In this document: one piece after another, positions 1 through 13,389 of the stretch
How positions within the stretch are numbered: the first letter of the stretch is position 1
How the letters are laid out: every line of letters begins with the position of its first letter
NCBI RefSeq assembly: GCF_950023065.1
Contig: NC_088678.1
Location: 29,254,580 to 29,318,579 of the forward strand
Source of the DNA: Planococcus citri
Lineage: Eukaryota > Arthropoda > Insecta > Hemiptera > Pseudococcidae
Length of the DNA stretch: 64,000 bases
Direction: 5' to 3'
Notes under the pieces: generated by a model
The model's input: only the letters and a program-made list of their open reading frames with translations
The model's database searches: none
Told to the model about the DNA's origin: nothing
Made by a program: the position numbers and the translations under genes

Positions 1-1559
1 CATCCCCGACCTTTTTATCCAAAGTTGGGCCTACCGCAATAGCCATCATTTTTTACAAAAATTTGGCTAAAAAGGAAATTCTAATTACACCAAATTTCCA
101 TTTTTGACAAAATGAAAAACCTGCAACAAACCTAACGAATCTTACAAAATTGATTGGAAAATTCTGAACTCTCTAGTCTCTATAAAACAAAGAAAAATAG
201 GAGGAAATCACGCAGCCACAATGAAAAAATGATGAACTAAGAATAAGAAACCTTAAACAATTCATTTAAAAATTCTGGACTCTCTGAATTGAAGAGCAAA
301 AATTCTTGACCCTCTTCATAGAAAAATCTTGCACTTTCTGAACAGAAAATCGAAAAATAAACCTTCTAAAAAATGATTGATAAATTCGGACCCTCTTAGA
401 ATAAGAATATAGGAAAAACTACCCGGTTTAAGATTTCCATTTCTGACGAAAACAAGACTTGCGAATTCGACTGAAAAATTCTAGACCGCCCCCCCCCCGA
501 ACCCTTTTATTGAAAAAAAAATGATCCTGAACCCTATAGATAGAAAACGTTTAGACTCTCTCAATAGAAACGGAAGAAAAAAGGAATTCTTACACAATTT
601 ATTGAAAAATTTTTATCTCTCTTGATAAAATCTCAATGTCAGCATCCGCTAAATTCAAGATCAAGCAATTCCTCTTGCATTTAATCAATTCTCAAAACTG
701 ATTTCGATCTGGAGCTTCCATGCTGCAAGTTAATTTTTTTCATTATTTATTACATCATGGCTCTCAAGAACGAAGCAAAGGAGATCCCTAGAACTGAATT
801 TTCTATAAAGTCTTGTGGGGGGCGGGAGGGAAGCACTTTTTCACCCACTTCGTTGAAATTTCAATTCGCCTGTTCAGAGCTCATCCAAAATTTGATTTCA
901 AGCACAGGACTTCTTTCTACCTATTTCTTTGTTTTACTGAATAAATTATTACAACACTTTAACAGGTACCTAAGAGTATGATTCATTTCTCGCACTAACA
1001 TAGGTAATTGGAAAATGCAGGAGAACGAGCTACATACATTGTTGATCATTCAACTCGATACATATTTAAATAGGTACATAAGCACAGTTACTCGTACCTT
1101 ACAAAACACCACCCGGAGCAAATCCGTCCTTTTACATTTATTATAAATTGCAGGGGAGAAAAAAAATATTAAATATTAATATTACATACGACATGTAATT
1201 CACAACCTTGACCAATGCTGATTAAATTTCGCGAATTTTGAAACCACCCTGAGTGTGGTCGATATAATTCACAGAAGGTACCTACGATGGCTACATAAAA
1301 ATGTATCATTCGCTCGAAGCTATAATCTTGCCCTCCTACTACCACCTCATCATCTCTTCGTGTAGGTACCTCGCAGCGAGCCACCGAAGTTGAAGAAAAA
1401 AAAAACATAAGTACCTGGAAAATTACGAAATATCTGCGATACACAAACGTCATCGTCGTCTTATACTCTTAGAGCGACGACGACGACGTTACAATAACCA
1501 ATTAACGTGGTCATTCGTTAACCCACTAATATTTATTTTGCGACTACTAATCCGGTGTA
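1..1559. other. AT-rich stretch without recognisable gene
   Basis: Short open frames here have no splice-compatible neighbours and no recognisable protein motif. Loose repeats of the phrase TTCTGGACTCTCT with A-rich spacers run from about 150 to 620. A C10 run lies near 490. A GACGACGACG patch near 1470 begins the rise in CG content that continues into the next island. Confidence 0.6.
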
Positions 1560-2256
1560 AATTGTCGTATCGGCGGCGTTTGGTGAACGAACAAAGAGGG
1601 GCGAGCTAGAGATTTTCAACCAGTTCGCAACTGGATCATATCGAGACGACTAGAAGCATTTTATACTCTGGAAATGTAAATAAGTCTTGCGAATAGATTC
1701 GCGCGTACAGTATTCATTTACGTCCTCCTACGTGCGCGGATTTCAAATTGTTTAGTTATATCGATAATCATTTCTCATGTGGTCGATACGTGTGTTATAA
1801 AGATTTTTCGGTAGTTGTGAAGTTCGCTTGTTTTAATTTTAATTTTGTTTATTTATTACGCGAATTTCGCTATCGCGAGTGTACATGTGGTGTCGTGGTC
1901 AGTTTTATTTTTATTAAAAATTTTTTTCTTTTTTACATCATCTTGTGTTATTTTTATTTAATTTTCAGGTTCGTATTTTTTGTACGTTTTAATATAGTTT
2001 TTTTTTTTAATGATGAGATTTTGATAGAAGTGATTTTTTTTTGGTTGCTTTAAATGGTTTACTTATGCTTTTGTTTTTGAAAAATTCAAGTTTTGAGTGA
2101 ATTTGCTTATACCAATTCGAGTGTTATTTTGGGTGTTGCATGCTTTAAATTGCTTTTTTTTTTTTTGAGTGACGAGTGAATATTTATTTTTGCATTTTAC
2201 GTTTTGAATTTTGAAGTGTTTATTTTAGAGAGAAGAATTAATTGTATCGTGAGAAG
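1560..2256 (+). promoter_or_regulatory. GC-richer island, possible distal promoter / 5' UTR exon
   Basis: This stretch has far more CG dinucleotides than its surroundings (for example GGCGGCG, GCGCGTAC and TCGCTATCGCGAG) and then becomes T-rich. It ends in a usable 5' splice site, GAGAAG followed by GTAAAC, at 2257. That order (CG-rich start, T-rich leader, donor) would suit a non-coding first exon on the plus strand, perhaps of the peroxidase gene whose coding part begins at 14140 behind a splice acceptor. This is inference only; no transcript evidence is visible, and the same layout recurs at 8.44-8.93 kb. Confidence 0.25.
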
Positions 2257-3500
2257 GTAAACTTTTTTTTTATCAACTGGTATTTTTTTTTCATGTCACT
2301 TGTGTTTTTGAATTATTTATTTATTTTATACATTTAACGATGAAATAGCCAGAAGAATTGATAGTCGTAGATTTGAACAAAATTTTATCTGTCCCTATGA
2401 CATGAACTTAAGGAGATCTCATGAGAACCTATCTTCATTTTTTGAAATTGGCCGGTTGGTAATTAAAGGGGATTGTTCAAAATTCAAATATACTCAACAA
2501 TACACATCTCAAGGCTGGATTTTGGAATAATTTTTAAATATGAACAAAAAAAGTTCTCAGAAAAAATTGTCCATCACTGAAACAAGCTGTTGAAAATTAC
2601 TGCAGAATTTCAAAAAATTCAAAATGGAACCTTTTGAGTGTTGAACATTAACTTGGGCACTTGCGAATTTGAAAAATGAAAAAAAAATCAGCCACAAGAA
2701 CAAGATGACAAAAGTTTGAAATTGGAGATTGAAGGAATTTAGTATGCTGTAAAGTTACTGAGATTTATGACTTACCTACTTGAACAATTTGAGCCCAAGT
2801 TGCATCAGTTTTAAGGGGTACCTACGTAGGTATTGAAAATTTCCATTTTTGAAAATTCTTGGCTCTTTGCCCTTCAACTCTGTTGCTGGGCAAATTTCAG
2901 TCAAGTCTGAAGAGAAAGACATTTATTCCTTCTATTTTGAAAAAAAAAACAATGAAATCGAATTTTCGATTTTTTTGAAACCAATAAAATGAAACCATGT
3001 TTTTCAAGTTGGTCACTCATAAAGCTGGTAAAATTTTGAAAATGCAAAAATCAAATAGACCTAACCGAAAAGCTGATTTTCAATACATATTTCAAAATAT
3101 CTGAAATGTAGAGCGGTACACAATAAACACCCCTCACACCTGCCAAAAAATATCCTAGGAAAAAAATGACTAAAAATTCGTAATTATTCAACACAAAAAA
3201 ATTGGTTTTCTGAAGTGTTGACTTTTTTTGGGGCCAACAAAAATTTTCAGTTGGTACTTAATTCTTGATTATCCTTTGGACCCTCCCTAAAACACCAATC
3301 TACGTTTCTTTGAATCATTCAAAAAAAATTATAGCCCAAAAGTTATACCTCTTTGTTATGTCTAAAATTTTTTTTTCAAAATTGAAATTTTTTATGTCAC
3401 ATTGTTGGTTTGTAAACTAATCAAGCACTTTTCTGATTTCAAAGCGAGACCCCTCCCTCTATTTCTTCAGGGATTTCTCATTACCAATTTCTATCCAATT
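2257..3500. other. AT-rich intergenic or intronic DNA, no gene seen
   Basis: The stretch consists of A- and T-runs with scattered GTAGGTA and TACCTACG words. No exon-like frame or RNA gene is visible. Confidence 0.6.
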
Positions 3501-3502
3501 TA

Positions 3503-4140
3503 GACCTCTCGATCAAACATTGATCACGATCGAAAATCGATTATTCAAATTCCAAAAATCGATTAATTTGTCATTTTTGATTCCATATGGTAAATCATCC
3601 GCGATATATGTACTTTTCGATCAAAAATTGATCATGATTGAAAATCGATTAATCGAACTACAAAAATCGATTTATTTTCGGTTTGCGATTTCACCTGATC
3701 GATCATGTTCGAAATGAAAGATCAATTTTCAGCTTCGAAAATGGATCAAAAATGAATCAGGATCAATATTCGATTAATCGAACTACAAAAATCGATTTTT
3801 TTTGAGATTATTGATTTCATATATTAACTCTTCATAAATTCGAATTGAAAAATCAATTGTATGCCCCCCCCCCGACCTACACTTTTTGATCAAAAATCGA
3901 TTAATCGAACTCCAAAAAATTGATTTACTCATTTTCGATTTTTTTGATTTCATATGATCGATCGTGCTCAAAATTATCGTTTTTTTTTTCATTATTTATT
4001 TTTGTTTTTGTTAGACAAAAATTTACCAAAAATTTGTGTTGTTCTTCGCAAAACGATTTTTTGAAAATCGATTCGATTTTTCTCATTCTTCATTTTGATC
4101 TTCAGGAGTGATTGATCTTTTTAAAGGTGATCGGGAGGTC
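3503..4140. mobile_element. TA-flanked non-autonomous inverted-repeat element (638 bp)
   Basis: The left end GACCTCTCGATCA and the reverse complement of the right end (GACCTCCCGATCA) match at 12 of 13 positions. TA lies directly outside each end (3501-3502 and 4141-4142), the target duplication typical of Tc1/mariner-class insertions. The interior holds three to four imperfect copies of a unit of roughly 130 bp built from ATCGATTAATCGAACT and AAAAATCGATT. No transposase frame is present, so this is a MITE moved in trans, if it still moves. Confidence 0.65.
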
Positions 4141-4142
4141 TA

Positions 4143-5422
4143 ATCCAATATATGACTCTTCTAACTTTAGAATTTGTGAAAAAAGAGAAGCTTCATCAAA
4201 AATTATTAGGTACTCATTTCACTTTAATCTTATGAAGCAGTAAGTGTCACAAATTCATCTAAAATCTTGGTATTAGGTGCTCTAATTCTATGCATCAGAA
4301 GATGAAAAATAGGAACCCACGTTTCTAACCACACCCGAAAAAAAATTTCGAGCTGAGCATTGTTTTTAGAGTCGAAAAAATTCTCATTAATATAGTTGGT
4401 ATTTTATATTCATCTTCGAATAGATATTACATAAGATAGGTAGTAATTAAAAATGACACAATTTTCTCCCATGATTCGATAATTTTAAACGTTTAAAAAA
4501 TGTATGAGAAATATAGAGGCAAATCATGTAAGCTGAAACATTTCGGAATTCGAGTAATTTTTATCGACTATCAACCTATACCCATAGGTATTTAAAATGC
4601 AAAAGTCGATCTTTCTCATGCAACCATTAGATAGATAAATATTATCATCATCGGATTCGGATCCTCAACTCTATAAACTCACGTCAAACACAATGAAAAT
4701 CCATAAAGTAAAGATCGTAGGCCTACGCCAACCGATACTCGATATCTTGCGAAGTCTCAAATTATCCAGTTCCTATTTCTATTCCAGTACCTACGTTTAA
4801 AAATGTAATTGTATTCCAGCCAGCAGCCAGCATTGTATTTCCTGTTGAGTTACACACTATACAGGCGAAATGTACCTATGGTACGTTACGTAAATATTCG
4901 ATCGTTTTCAGTGATAGATTCGAAGCATTATTGTCTTGTCTGTCCGAGAATACAGGTTAATCTTTGTTTTTGGGTTTTCCACGTTTTGTAAAATGTAAAA
5001 TTATTGGTAGGTACAAGCGAGAATGAGAATATGAATGACGATGTGACTTTCGCCGCCGAATAATTTCGTCGTTTATTTTTATGGCTGGTAAAGAGTTCCG
5101 GTATTATGGGATATTCCCGGATTCGTTGTTTTGTTTGCCTACTGGTTGTTCGAGTTTGGAAAAGGGAGTCTGCGAGGTTTTTTTCGAAATTGGATAACTC
5201 AAAAATCTGAAATTTACTTACCTAGATAATCGAATTTCTTAAACAAATCAAGTCCGATGTTTCAAGATAGAAAAGAATAAAGCTGGAGTTGGATAAAATA
5301 CTTATGGGTTTTTATTTTTGAAAAAAAACCTACTGATCTGCAGAGTATTAGGAAGGATCGGAGAAAGGGGTGGGGTATTCCTTTGCACAAAAACTGAAAA
5401 ATATGAAAAATGAAGTAATCTT

Positions 5423-5453
<31 letters not shown>

Positions 5454-8439
5454 CGAAATGATTTGAAACAAATTTTGATTTTTTTTTAGAAATGACAGAA
5501 AAGTTGGATTATTTTGGTTTTTGATTTACTGGCTGTCAGTTTAACAGCACTTCCTTTTTTCGAAAATCATCCCACTTTTTAGTTCACGTTGAATCTCTCT
5601 AATTCTTGATTTTTTTGAACTTTTTGTAATCTAATCATATCTGAAAAATTTCCCCATTCCTCTTCTTTTTACCATAAATTTTTTTAAATTTCAACCGTAT
5701 GGTTATTGATTTTTTTAAAAATGTAAGTACCTTTCCCTTTTTCTTCTGTATTAAAAAAATGGGGAAAAAAATGAAAAAAAACTATAGCCCTACCTCCCAT
5801 ATAGTATTGAAATCTACTTATAGATATGAATTCAAAAAATTGTTCGCTTTGTCCTTCTTTCATGTATGTATTTTCTTCGTTCTTTTTTCCACAACCAAGT
5901 TGATTAAACGAGACGTATCGATTCATGAGACAGTGTTTTGATTTTGAAAGTTTTCAACGAGCTATTAAAGTAAAACGATAGCAAAGTGAAATTCACCAAT
6001 AAATAATATCAAAGTTTTCAACTTACGAGTATAAAATAAGAAGCAAAAGGTTTGGGAAAATCAATATTTGTCAAGTAATAAAAGAAATCGAGTTTTGACT
6101 GACCTTTGAGGGGAAAAAACTGAGGAGCATGATGTAGTATAATAGGTAGTAATAAATGAAATTAAATAAATACAAAAAATAAGGAATTAATGTGCTGAAG
6201 TTTGTACTTTTTTTTTTAAAGAATAATCTGGTGCGATTTAAAAAAAAAAATTAGGTATCCAATTGTGAATTTTGATAGCAGGATAGATTTTTGAGGACTT
6301 TCTAGTTTTAAATTATGTCTTCAATTAATTCAGCATAGTTTCGTCAAGATTATAGTCAGGCAGGCTTCTCTTTACATGCTGATTGATTAAAATCAAAAAA
6401 TCTAGAAAAATAGCCAAAAACTTATCAAATTCGATTTTTTGAAATTGGCACCAATGATAGAAAAATTAGCACCACTGCATTCCAAAATATTTCCTGAGTT
6501 ACGGAAATGATATCTTTCGATGTTTTGGCATAATTAATGCGAAATATTTGAAAAGAAAAAATTTTTAAATTCGAATTTACCCAAAAATAAGCGTTTTGCC
6601 AATTTTCAACTGCACTGTTGAACCCTAAAGTGGTCTTTGATTTCCATGTCAATGACCTAGGTCAACTCAGAATCTCTAATATTATTTCGTGAAATTGGGC
6701 CATTGTTCCCAAAAAAGATTAAGGAGAGCTGGAGGGGAAAAATCACGTTTTTTTTTTAATCAAAAATATCTCCACTTTGAGGACCTAATATATTTCCCCT
6801 TCAAGTGCATTTTCAATGAAAAAAAATTTCTGAGTGACTTTGACCACGAATTATTCAAATTTCAGTCTTGAAAAAAACTGCCATAACGAAATTGAATTTC
6901 CTAAATTTCAAACGCATCTGTCCATTCATTTGGTCATTATTCAAATTTCGATTTTTTTTCTAAAAATCTGTTCCCAATACATACGTTCAATTTTCAAGTA
7001 GAGTAAAAATAAGTGATGAAGAGAAATTTTGCTAATTTTTTGATGCACTGTCCTGTTCTGAGGTCAAAAATGAATGTTACATTTTATTTCATAAAAACAT
7101 ATTTGCCCTCAATTTTGAAGATTGGGTAGCCAAGGGGGTAAAGGGGGCCATCGCCCCCTCCTTGTAAGCAAAAATTTTAAAAGGACCCATTTTTTCGAAA
7201 AATTTTGGCTACCTACACTAGAAAATGTTTTTAGAAAATTACCTCTAAATTTCGATTTTTCGTGCTTAAAAATCTGATTTTTCCCCCTCCAAGATCGACA
7301 ACTGTAAATTTGGTTCTGATGGTTTTCTCACATACTGTTTCTATTTATCGAAATTTCACTCTAGTCTGAGATTACGAGATCGAGAGGTTACCTCATGAAC
7401 GATGAGAACGCACATCTTATTTAATAGGTATCAACATTCAGCTCGTAGGTACATAAAAACTATAAAACTAATTCATCATAAATCTTTTCCAATTCACGTT
7501 CTCATATTTGCAGTGAAATTCGTCACCATCATAAATAAAAGACGTCGCGACGATGGTATAATTTTACAAAAAAAAATATACACACAGGCACTCGAGTCCA
7601 AATTCCAAATGGTTCTCTCGAGGTCTCAACGGTCACGCCGGAGATATTTTCGATATAATAAATAAAAAAGTGCACATTGTTTAGTGGTGGGCAAAATTAA
7701 GCAATAGTCCAGCTCGTGGTCTTCAATTACATCACATTTGGCGTTTATTTTTTCTCCCTGCTCTTTCTCCTCCTCCAATTATAATGGGTAAATTTATCCC
7801 CGAAAGTGAATTTTCTGACACGACTGAAAAAACGTGCCAATAATAACTTCAACTCGGTCACTCTATTTACCTAATAATAATTTGACTAAATTGCTGTTAA
7901 TTTTTGTATAAGTACCTACGAGTTGTTGATCCCTCTATTTACTGAAAATATTAACTTGTAAGTATGTTCGGTTCGCCTACTTGGGCGTGCGTTTGCACCT
8001 ATGTATCTTTAGGCGTATCGTTTTTGCCCTTTTCGCAAGTTCTCCATTGTGTAGCTACCCATAAGTAAGAAGTAGATCAAATTTCAGATTTAATCAGGCG
8101 CGAAAGCGCTACTTGAAAAGGGCGTTAGTGCATATACTCGTATATACTGCATATAGGTAGAGGTACTACACAGATGTACTTTCTTTGATAATAGCTGAAA
8201 ACCTTGAAATGTTGGTAGATTATCCAGCAGGAGGCAGGGAGTGGGGAGTGGGTAGTGGGTGTCCGGTAACCAGATGAATTTTTTTCTATGCGGGTGATTT
8301 AGCCATAATATCCAGGTAGTTAATCATTCGTAAGGCGTTAGTCCGGCAACACGAAACATTCGCGGAATTTCTTAGGCATTCACCTGGGGGTTTGTCACTT
8401 TTATTTTCATTGGCCGGCGTCTTACGTACCTACTCGTAT
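4143..8439. other. Gene-poor AT-rich DNA
   Basis: No supported exon was found. The stretch has an A27 run at 5427-5453 and a GC hairpin near 7143-7160 (AGGGGGC / GCCCCCT around a 4-nt loop). Words of the type TAGGTACCTA are common. Open frames near 5.7 kb exist on both strands of the same T/A-rich segment, which argues against coding. Confidence 0.55.
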
Positions 8440-8928
8440 AATCAGTCAGTGACGTGAGGAAGTCTTTTCACGCGGTGGTATGACATTAACCTATATTTTA
8501 TGAACGCGAGTTAAAATAGTAAGTAATGAATTTAAATGCATATGTAACAAGTGTGCGATTGCGACGTGAGATGGGTATGAAATTTTTATCTTTCGTTCGA
8601 CCAAATTAACTCTATTCACTTGAAAATTGTAGCTCGATTGTGTTTTTAAACTCTCGCTTTTTTTTTCTTATATAGGTGCTCGGTTCTTTTTAATATTTTT
8701 TGTTTTTTAATTTCGAATTTCGTGCGATCGTATTGTGTGTTCGTGTGTTGTGCCTTGTTCGTATTTAACGTAGTTCGGTTATCTCGTGGGTGTTTTTTCA
8801 ATTTTTTTTTTTTTTTCGTTTTTATATCTATTAATTGAAAATGAAGATTAATTTTGGCCGTTTTTTCGAGTACTGGAATATTGTTTCGATGACGTATTTT
8901 TATATGTTTTTGTGATAAGCTTAAAAAG
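8440..8928 (+). promoter_or_regulatory. Second GC-richer island, possible alternative promoter
   Basis: CG-containing words (TCACGCGGTGG, GAACGCGAG, GTGCGATTGCGACGTGAG, TTCGTGCGATCG) stand out against the AT-rich flanks. A T-rich leader follows, and AAAAAG followed by GTGATAG near 8929 could act as a donor. The layout resembles the island at 1.56-2.26 kb. An alternative untranslated first exon for the peroxidase is conceivable but unproven. Confidence 0.22.
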
Positions 8929-9967
8929 GTGATAGATTTTATACGGTTTAAAAAAATTATGAGAGATCGTTATTTAATTTTTATTTTATTTTCAATCTTT
9001 TTGGTACCTACTAGTAGATAATTGCGAAATGTTTTTTACTCCTATTAGACTCCAGTTCTTTGATCGATTTATTCTTAAAAATTTTATTTTTTTAATTTGG
9101 TAAAATTTAGTATTTTCTGTGTAAGTTTTGTTGACGATTTTTGATTTACATTTTTTTTCCTTCAATTTTGAGTATCATTCGTTTCTTTGGAATTGAAGTT
9201 GGCTTGTGTTTTTATTTACTTATTTGGATTCCTAATTCTCTAGTGCTTGCGGTTGTTTGATGAAGCTTTGTACATACCTATTTAATTACCTACATTTATC
9301 TAGATCTTTAATTTGAGCTTATATTCCACCTTTTAAGATAAGAAATCAAAACTATATAATTGAATCTAAAATCAGTTGAAGTTATTCATTCCAAGTTTTA
9401 GCCCTTTAAGCCCACATAATTTTTGATTCCAAAAATCTACCTAAATAAAATAATTAGGTACGTAATTTGAATTCTACTCTAACTTGATTGGGAGGTTTGA
9501 AAATGGAACGATCGAGCAACAAAAATCAATTTTGATGTGTATTCTCATTTTCTCCATATTTTTTCAGTTTCCTTCTCAACGACTCAGAGTTGATTTTAGA
9601 ATTATATTGTCCCTCAATATCAGAGCAGCTTCTATCAGTGATTTCAACACCTGAAAAGGCATCTCAACAAAATTCGATCCATCAGTCTCAATTTTATCGA
9701 ATTGTCGATCTTATTTGTATTTATTCAGTTCATGATAAAAAAAATCGCTCGTAATTTTTTTTCTCCTGGGTTTGGACTACCTACGTGGTTCATTGACCCA
9801 TGCTTTAAATTTAAGATAGGTAATGAGATCTGCCCCATCTTGATTGTGACAAAATACATCCAAAATATTGGCTTTTTATACGAAACCACCGGTAAATAAC
9901 TTTTTGATTCAATATCAATTCTCTCATGAGAGTTCTATGATCATGAATGCCATGACCATTTAAGCTT
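8929..9967. other. AT-rich stretch, nothing recognised
   Basis: T-rich sequence with TACCTACTAG words. The open frame at 9702-9899 has no family motif and no exon-like borders. Confidence 0.55.
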
Positions 9968-10860
9968 CTAATGTTTCCATCCCTTCAAAAAAATCTTTGA
10001 AATCTTGCAAAAAGTCGTGAGGAAAATGACGCATTTTGCCAGAGAAAAATATTCCTGCATTTTTAACACATAGTTCGGATCGATCATTTTGTATTTACAA
10101 ACTCGTACTTCACCTCTGTCTGATACGACAGTAGGTCTTTCCAGTTTTTGTTGAATTTCATTTATCTCTTTTAACATCTTTTTGCACCCTTCATCCCTGG
10201 CTTGAGTGGAATGTTCGATGTCATTTTTTGTAGAGTGCAAATTCGCCGCAATTTCTTTGATTGTTTTTTTGTTGTCTTTTGTTTTCCGCCAACTTCTTCA
10301 TGCCACAAACTAACGTCTTGAATTATTTTATTCATTTTCATTATTGCAGTCTCAGCGACTCTCAGCTTTTTTTTTTGGCTGTTTCAGCTTCAGCTCTGGC
10401 TTCTCAGATGCCTCTCTAGTTTTTTTGAATTCTTTGATCATTCATGTCAAAGTTGATTTTAACTTCTTGATGAATGTCATCTGCCCATTCCCAGGTTTTA
10501 TAAAAGCAGTTGTATACTTCATCATCAAGACGATGCCATTTTACCAACTCTAAGTTTATTTTGCTCAGCTCTCATTTGCAATGCATCGTGCTAAGCCAAC
10601 ATAGGTATCTACTCGTAATTTAACTTGACGTGCTCCAACTCAAATATTACAAATTTGATATTTCCTATCAAAGAGGCTGGTCCAATCAAATTGAAATTTT
10701 CATTGAGTAGGTTCTGCAAAAGTAAACATGTGAATATTTTTTTCAACATTTTTGTTGTGTTTTTTTCAAGTTGATCGATTTCAAATGTCAAATTTTTTCC
10801 GAGCTCGAAAAGAAGTGCAAAATGGTCAGTGAAATATTTCTCTCTATTTTCCAGGAGATT
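9968..10860 (-). pseudogene. Decayed coiled-coil protein pseudogene
   Basis: On the minus strand a chain of protein-like segments runs from about 10860 down to 9968 but is broken by stops and frame changes. Readable pieces, in order, include FEIDQLEKNTTKMLKK, then LELVKWHRLDDEVYNCFYK and WEWADDIHQEVK, then an interrupted Ala/Glu/Lys-rich stretch (EARAEAETAKKKAES), and last an open 90-residue piece with HSTQARDEGCKKMLKEINE and DRGEVRVCKYKMIDPNYV. The heptad-like Lys/Glu/Leu content indicates an ancestral coiled coil. No introns are evident between pieces, which would fit a retro-copy or a degraded transposon-borne gene. I do not recognise the family. Intact, it would have been at least about 280 residues. 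Confidence 0.4.
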
Positions 10861-13389
10861 TAAAGAGGATATTCTAATCCAAATTTTAATATCTCGAAAG
10901 GCACTCTATGGTTTCATTTGTCGAAAGAAAGGAACTGAAAATCAACTTCTGCAGTTATTTAATTTTTTCTACAAATTGTACATAGGTACATTGGGCTATT
11001 CTATACTCATTTTTGGGCTCCGAAAACAATGTGGTTTATATTGTGCCTATTTATACAAAGGAAATTATCTGAACCGGTAGAAAATTGTTTGAATCAGACA
11101 GAGTGAGATCAAAAATCATCTAGAAGATGAATTTTCAGGCAATGAATTTCATTTTTTAATTTTCAAGAATTTTTAAAAATTTGATTGAATTATGGTGCCT
11201 ATATAGAAAACCTAAATTTTGTTTAATACTCCATTTTTGAATTTTCTGTATTGATTTATGGTGATTTCAAGCTGCTCTGAAGCCTCCAGCAGATTTTTGG
11301 CCAGCCCATTCAGAAAAATTGCTAAATAAAAGAAGGAGAAAAATTGAAATTCAGCGCTTGTAACTCTAATTCGTGATCGTTCTGATCGATTAAGGCAGAA
11401 ATTTTCAAAATCCGTTTCTGTTTGTTTAAATCTGAAATTCGCTCCAAAGATTTTTTTGCGGAAAAAACGAAAAATTTATTGTTTACCGATACAAAAACCA
11501 CAAACAGCTTAAATTAAATCTATAACCCATTTTTGACCTTCTGGGAGTCGATTCATTTCCGTAGTATCGAGTTATTCTGGAACCTCCAGCGAGTTTTTGA
11601 ATTTTACAAATAGATATCGCAAAAAAAAAATATTAAAAAGGCCGGAAGACTGGAATCTGTAGAAATTTCTTTTGAAAAATTTGTGCCTAAATAAGTATCC
11701 AAGTAGGCTTGTAAATAGATCCAAATAGTCATAAAAATGGTAAAATTGAGTTCATGGGTTCAAATTCAATGTTTGCTCTCTCTATGAGCATTTTTTTCTA
11801 AAATTGAGAATTCCACAAATCCATTGTTGGTTATAAAGTGCCTCAAACCCATCACTCATCGATTTATTAAGTTGAAAATAAGGCATAAATCAAATTTTGA
11901 ATTTATACCTCAATTTGGGTCAAGGATGAACCAAAACTAAGGAGTCCAATACCCCAATTTGATCAAATTTTGATTTTTTTCAACCAGGAAACGAGCTAAT
12001 TAGAAATTTTTTAAAATTCGAAAAATGAATTTGAGAATTAATTTGGCTTTGTAATGTAGATAATTACGTAACTATCCATCGTCAACAATATCGAGGACCA
12101 TAAAAATTATATTCAATTTATTTTTCATTTCTGCAGGAAAAAAACTGCAGGATTGCATTGAATAAAACCACAAAAACGTTAACCTGAAGGAAGTTTGAAA
12201 TATTGTTCACAAAACATGAAAGATTTGGTACTTTTTCTTATCAAAAGATTTGAACATTTTACCACAAACTATTGAAAAATGAAAACTAGAAGAGTCTTTA
12301 AACAAGAAAATCAGTGATTGAAAAAATCAAAGAAAAAAAACAAAAATTCATTTTTTTGCTTCCGAAAAAAGAGACAAGGAGGGTTAAAATGTGTAATTCG
12401 AAACGAAAAGAAAAAACTGTGAATCCAGCCACAATGTACATGCCAAATTTCAGCATCCCAGTTCAATTTGGAGGGGAGGAAGCGTGACACAAGGTGTTTC
12501 ATTATCAATATCATTGAAATGTCGAAAAGTTGAAAAAACTTTACAACATTCCAAAAAACAAACATTGAAAAAAATGTGAATAAATCCTATCAAAATCCAC
12601 AAATACCGAACAATTAGACGAAAGATTCCTATTCATACCAGGCGACCCTTCTGAAATTAAAAAATTCTTAGATCTAATAAAAAAAAACTCAACCTTACCA
12701 ACTCGATAAAATCTCACACGATGGGTGTAATAATCATGTAATTATGTACAAATACCCCCAAAGAAAAAAAAAAATTATAAAGATTACTTGAATTTTCTAA
12801 AAAAAAAAAGAACGTTTTTCTCAATGTGTTTGCATTGTCATCTTGAAAATTTTCTTGTATGTGTAACTCCAAAACCCACCAAAGAAAAATACGCAAGCAT
12901 CGAGTAAATTTCATTTCCTGTATTTATACTTTTAATTAATTAATTTTAATTTCATTGTTTTTGTTGGTGATTTTCTAAAGATATCGCCATTAATTCGAGT
13001 TATCTTTGCAGGAGAATAATTTTTGATAATATTACCTATTTTGTTTTCGATTAAATGGTCATCTAATTACTTCAATTTGTTCAATTTCGATTCGAAAATT
13101 AGTTAAAGATTATTTTTCATCTTCCATAGAGGTCATCGTTTCTTTAACATCAAACCAATTAATTTTTTCCACATCACCTGGATTTTTTCGTAAATTAATA
13201 AATCTTTGTGTTTGATCTTTAAAAAAAAATATAAGCCCACATCGAGTTGTAATTGAGTACATGCTTCAAAACTTCCTCCTTGAGAAGTATAGATTATTAA
13301 CAAAATAGGTACCATCTAAAAACATTGTATGTAAGTACCTAAATTGTAAAATTACATAATGTGGACACGTAAAAATACTAGATAGGTAC
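10861..13389. other. AT-rich DNA with members of a CCTCCAG-containing dispersed repeat
   Basis: No supported exon. Around 11275-11300 and 11578-11600 lie phrases of the type GCTCTGAAGCCTCCAGCAGA and GGAACCTCCAGCGAGTTTTTG. The same family is denser at 16.08-16.40 kb and 35.99-36.55 kb, so these are copies of a dispersed repeat rather than gene parts. Confidence 0.5.

Noticed and set aside
1169..1453. 94-residue minus-strand frame with a hydrophobic start
   Set aside because: It has a signal-like beginning but no domain, no splice continuation and low-complexity coding of A-runs. Chance cannot be excluded.
3500..4140. ATCGATTAATCGA words as a cluster of homeodomain sites
   Set aside because: They are copies of one internal repeat within a TA-flanked element, so clustering is explained by duplication.
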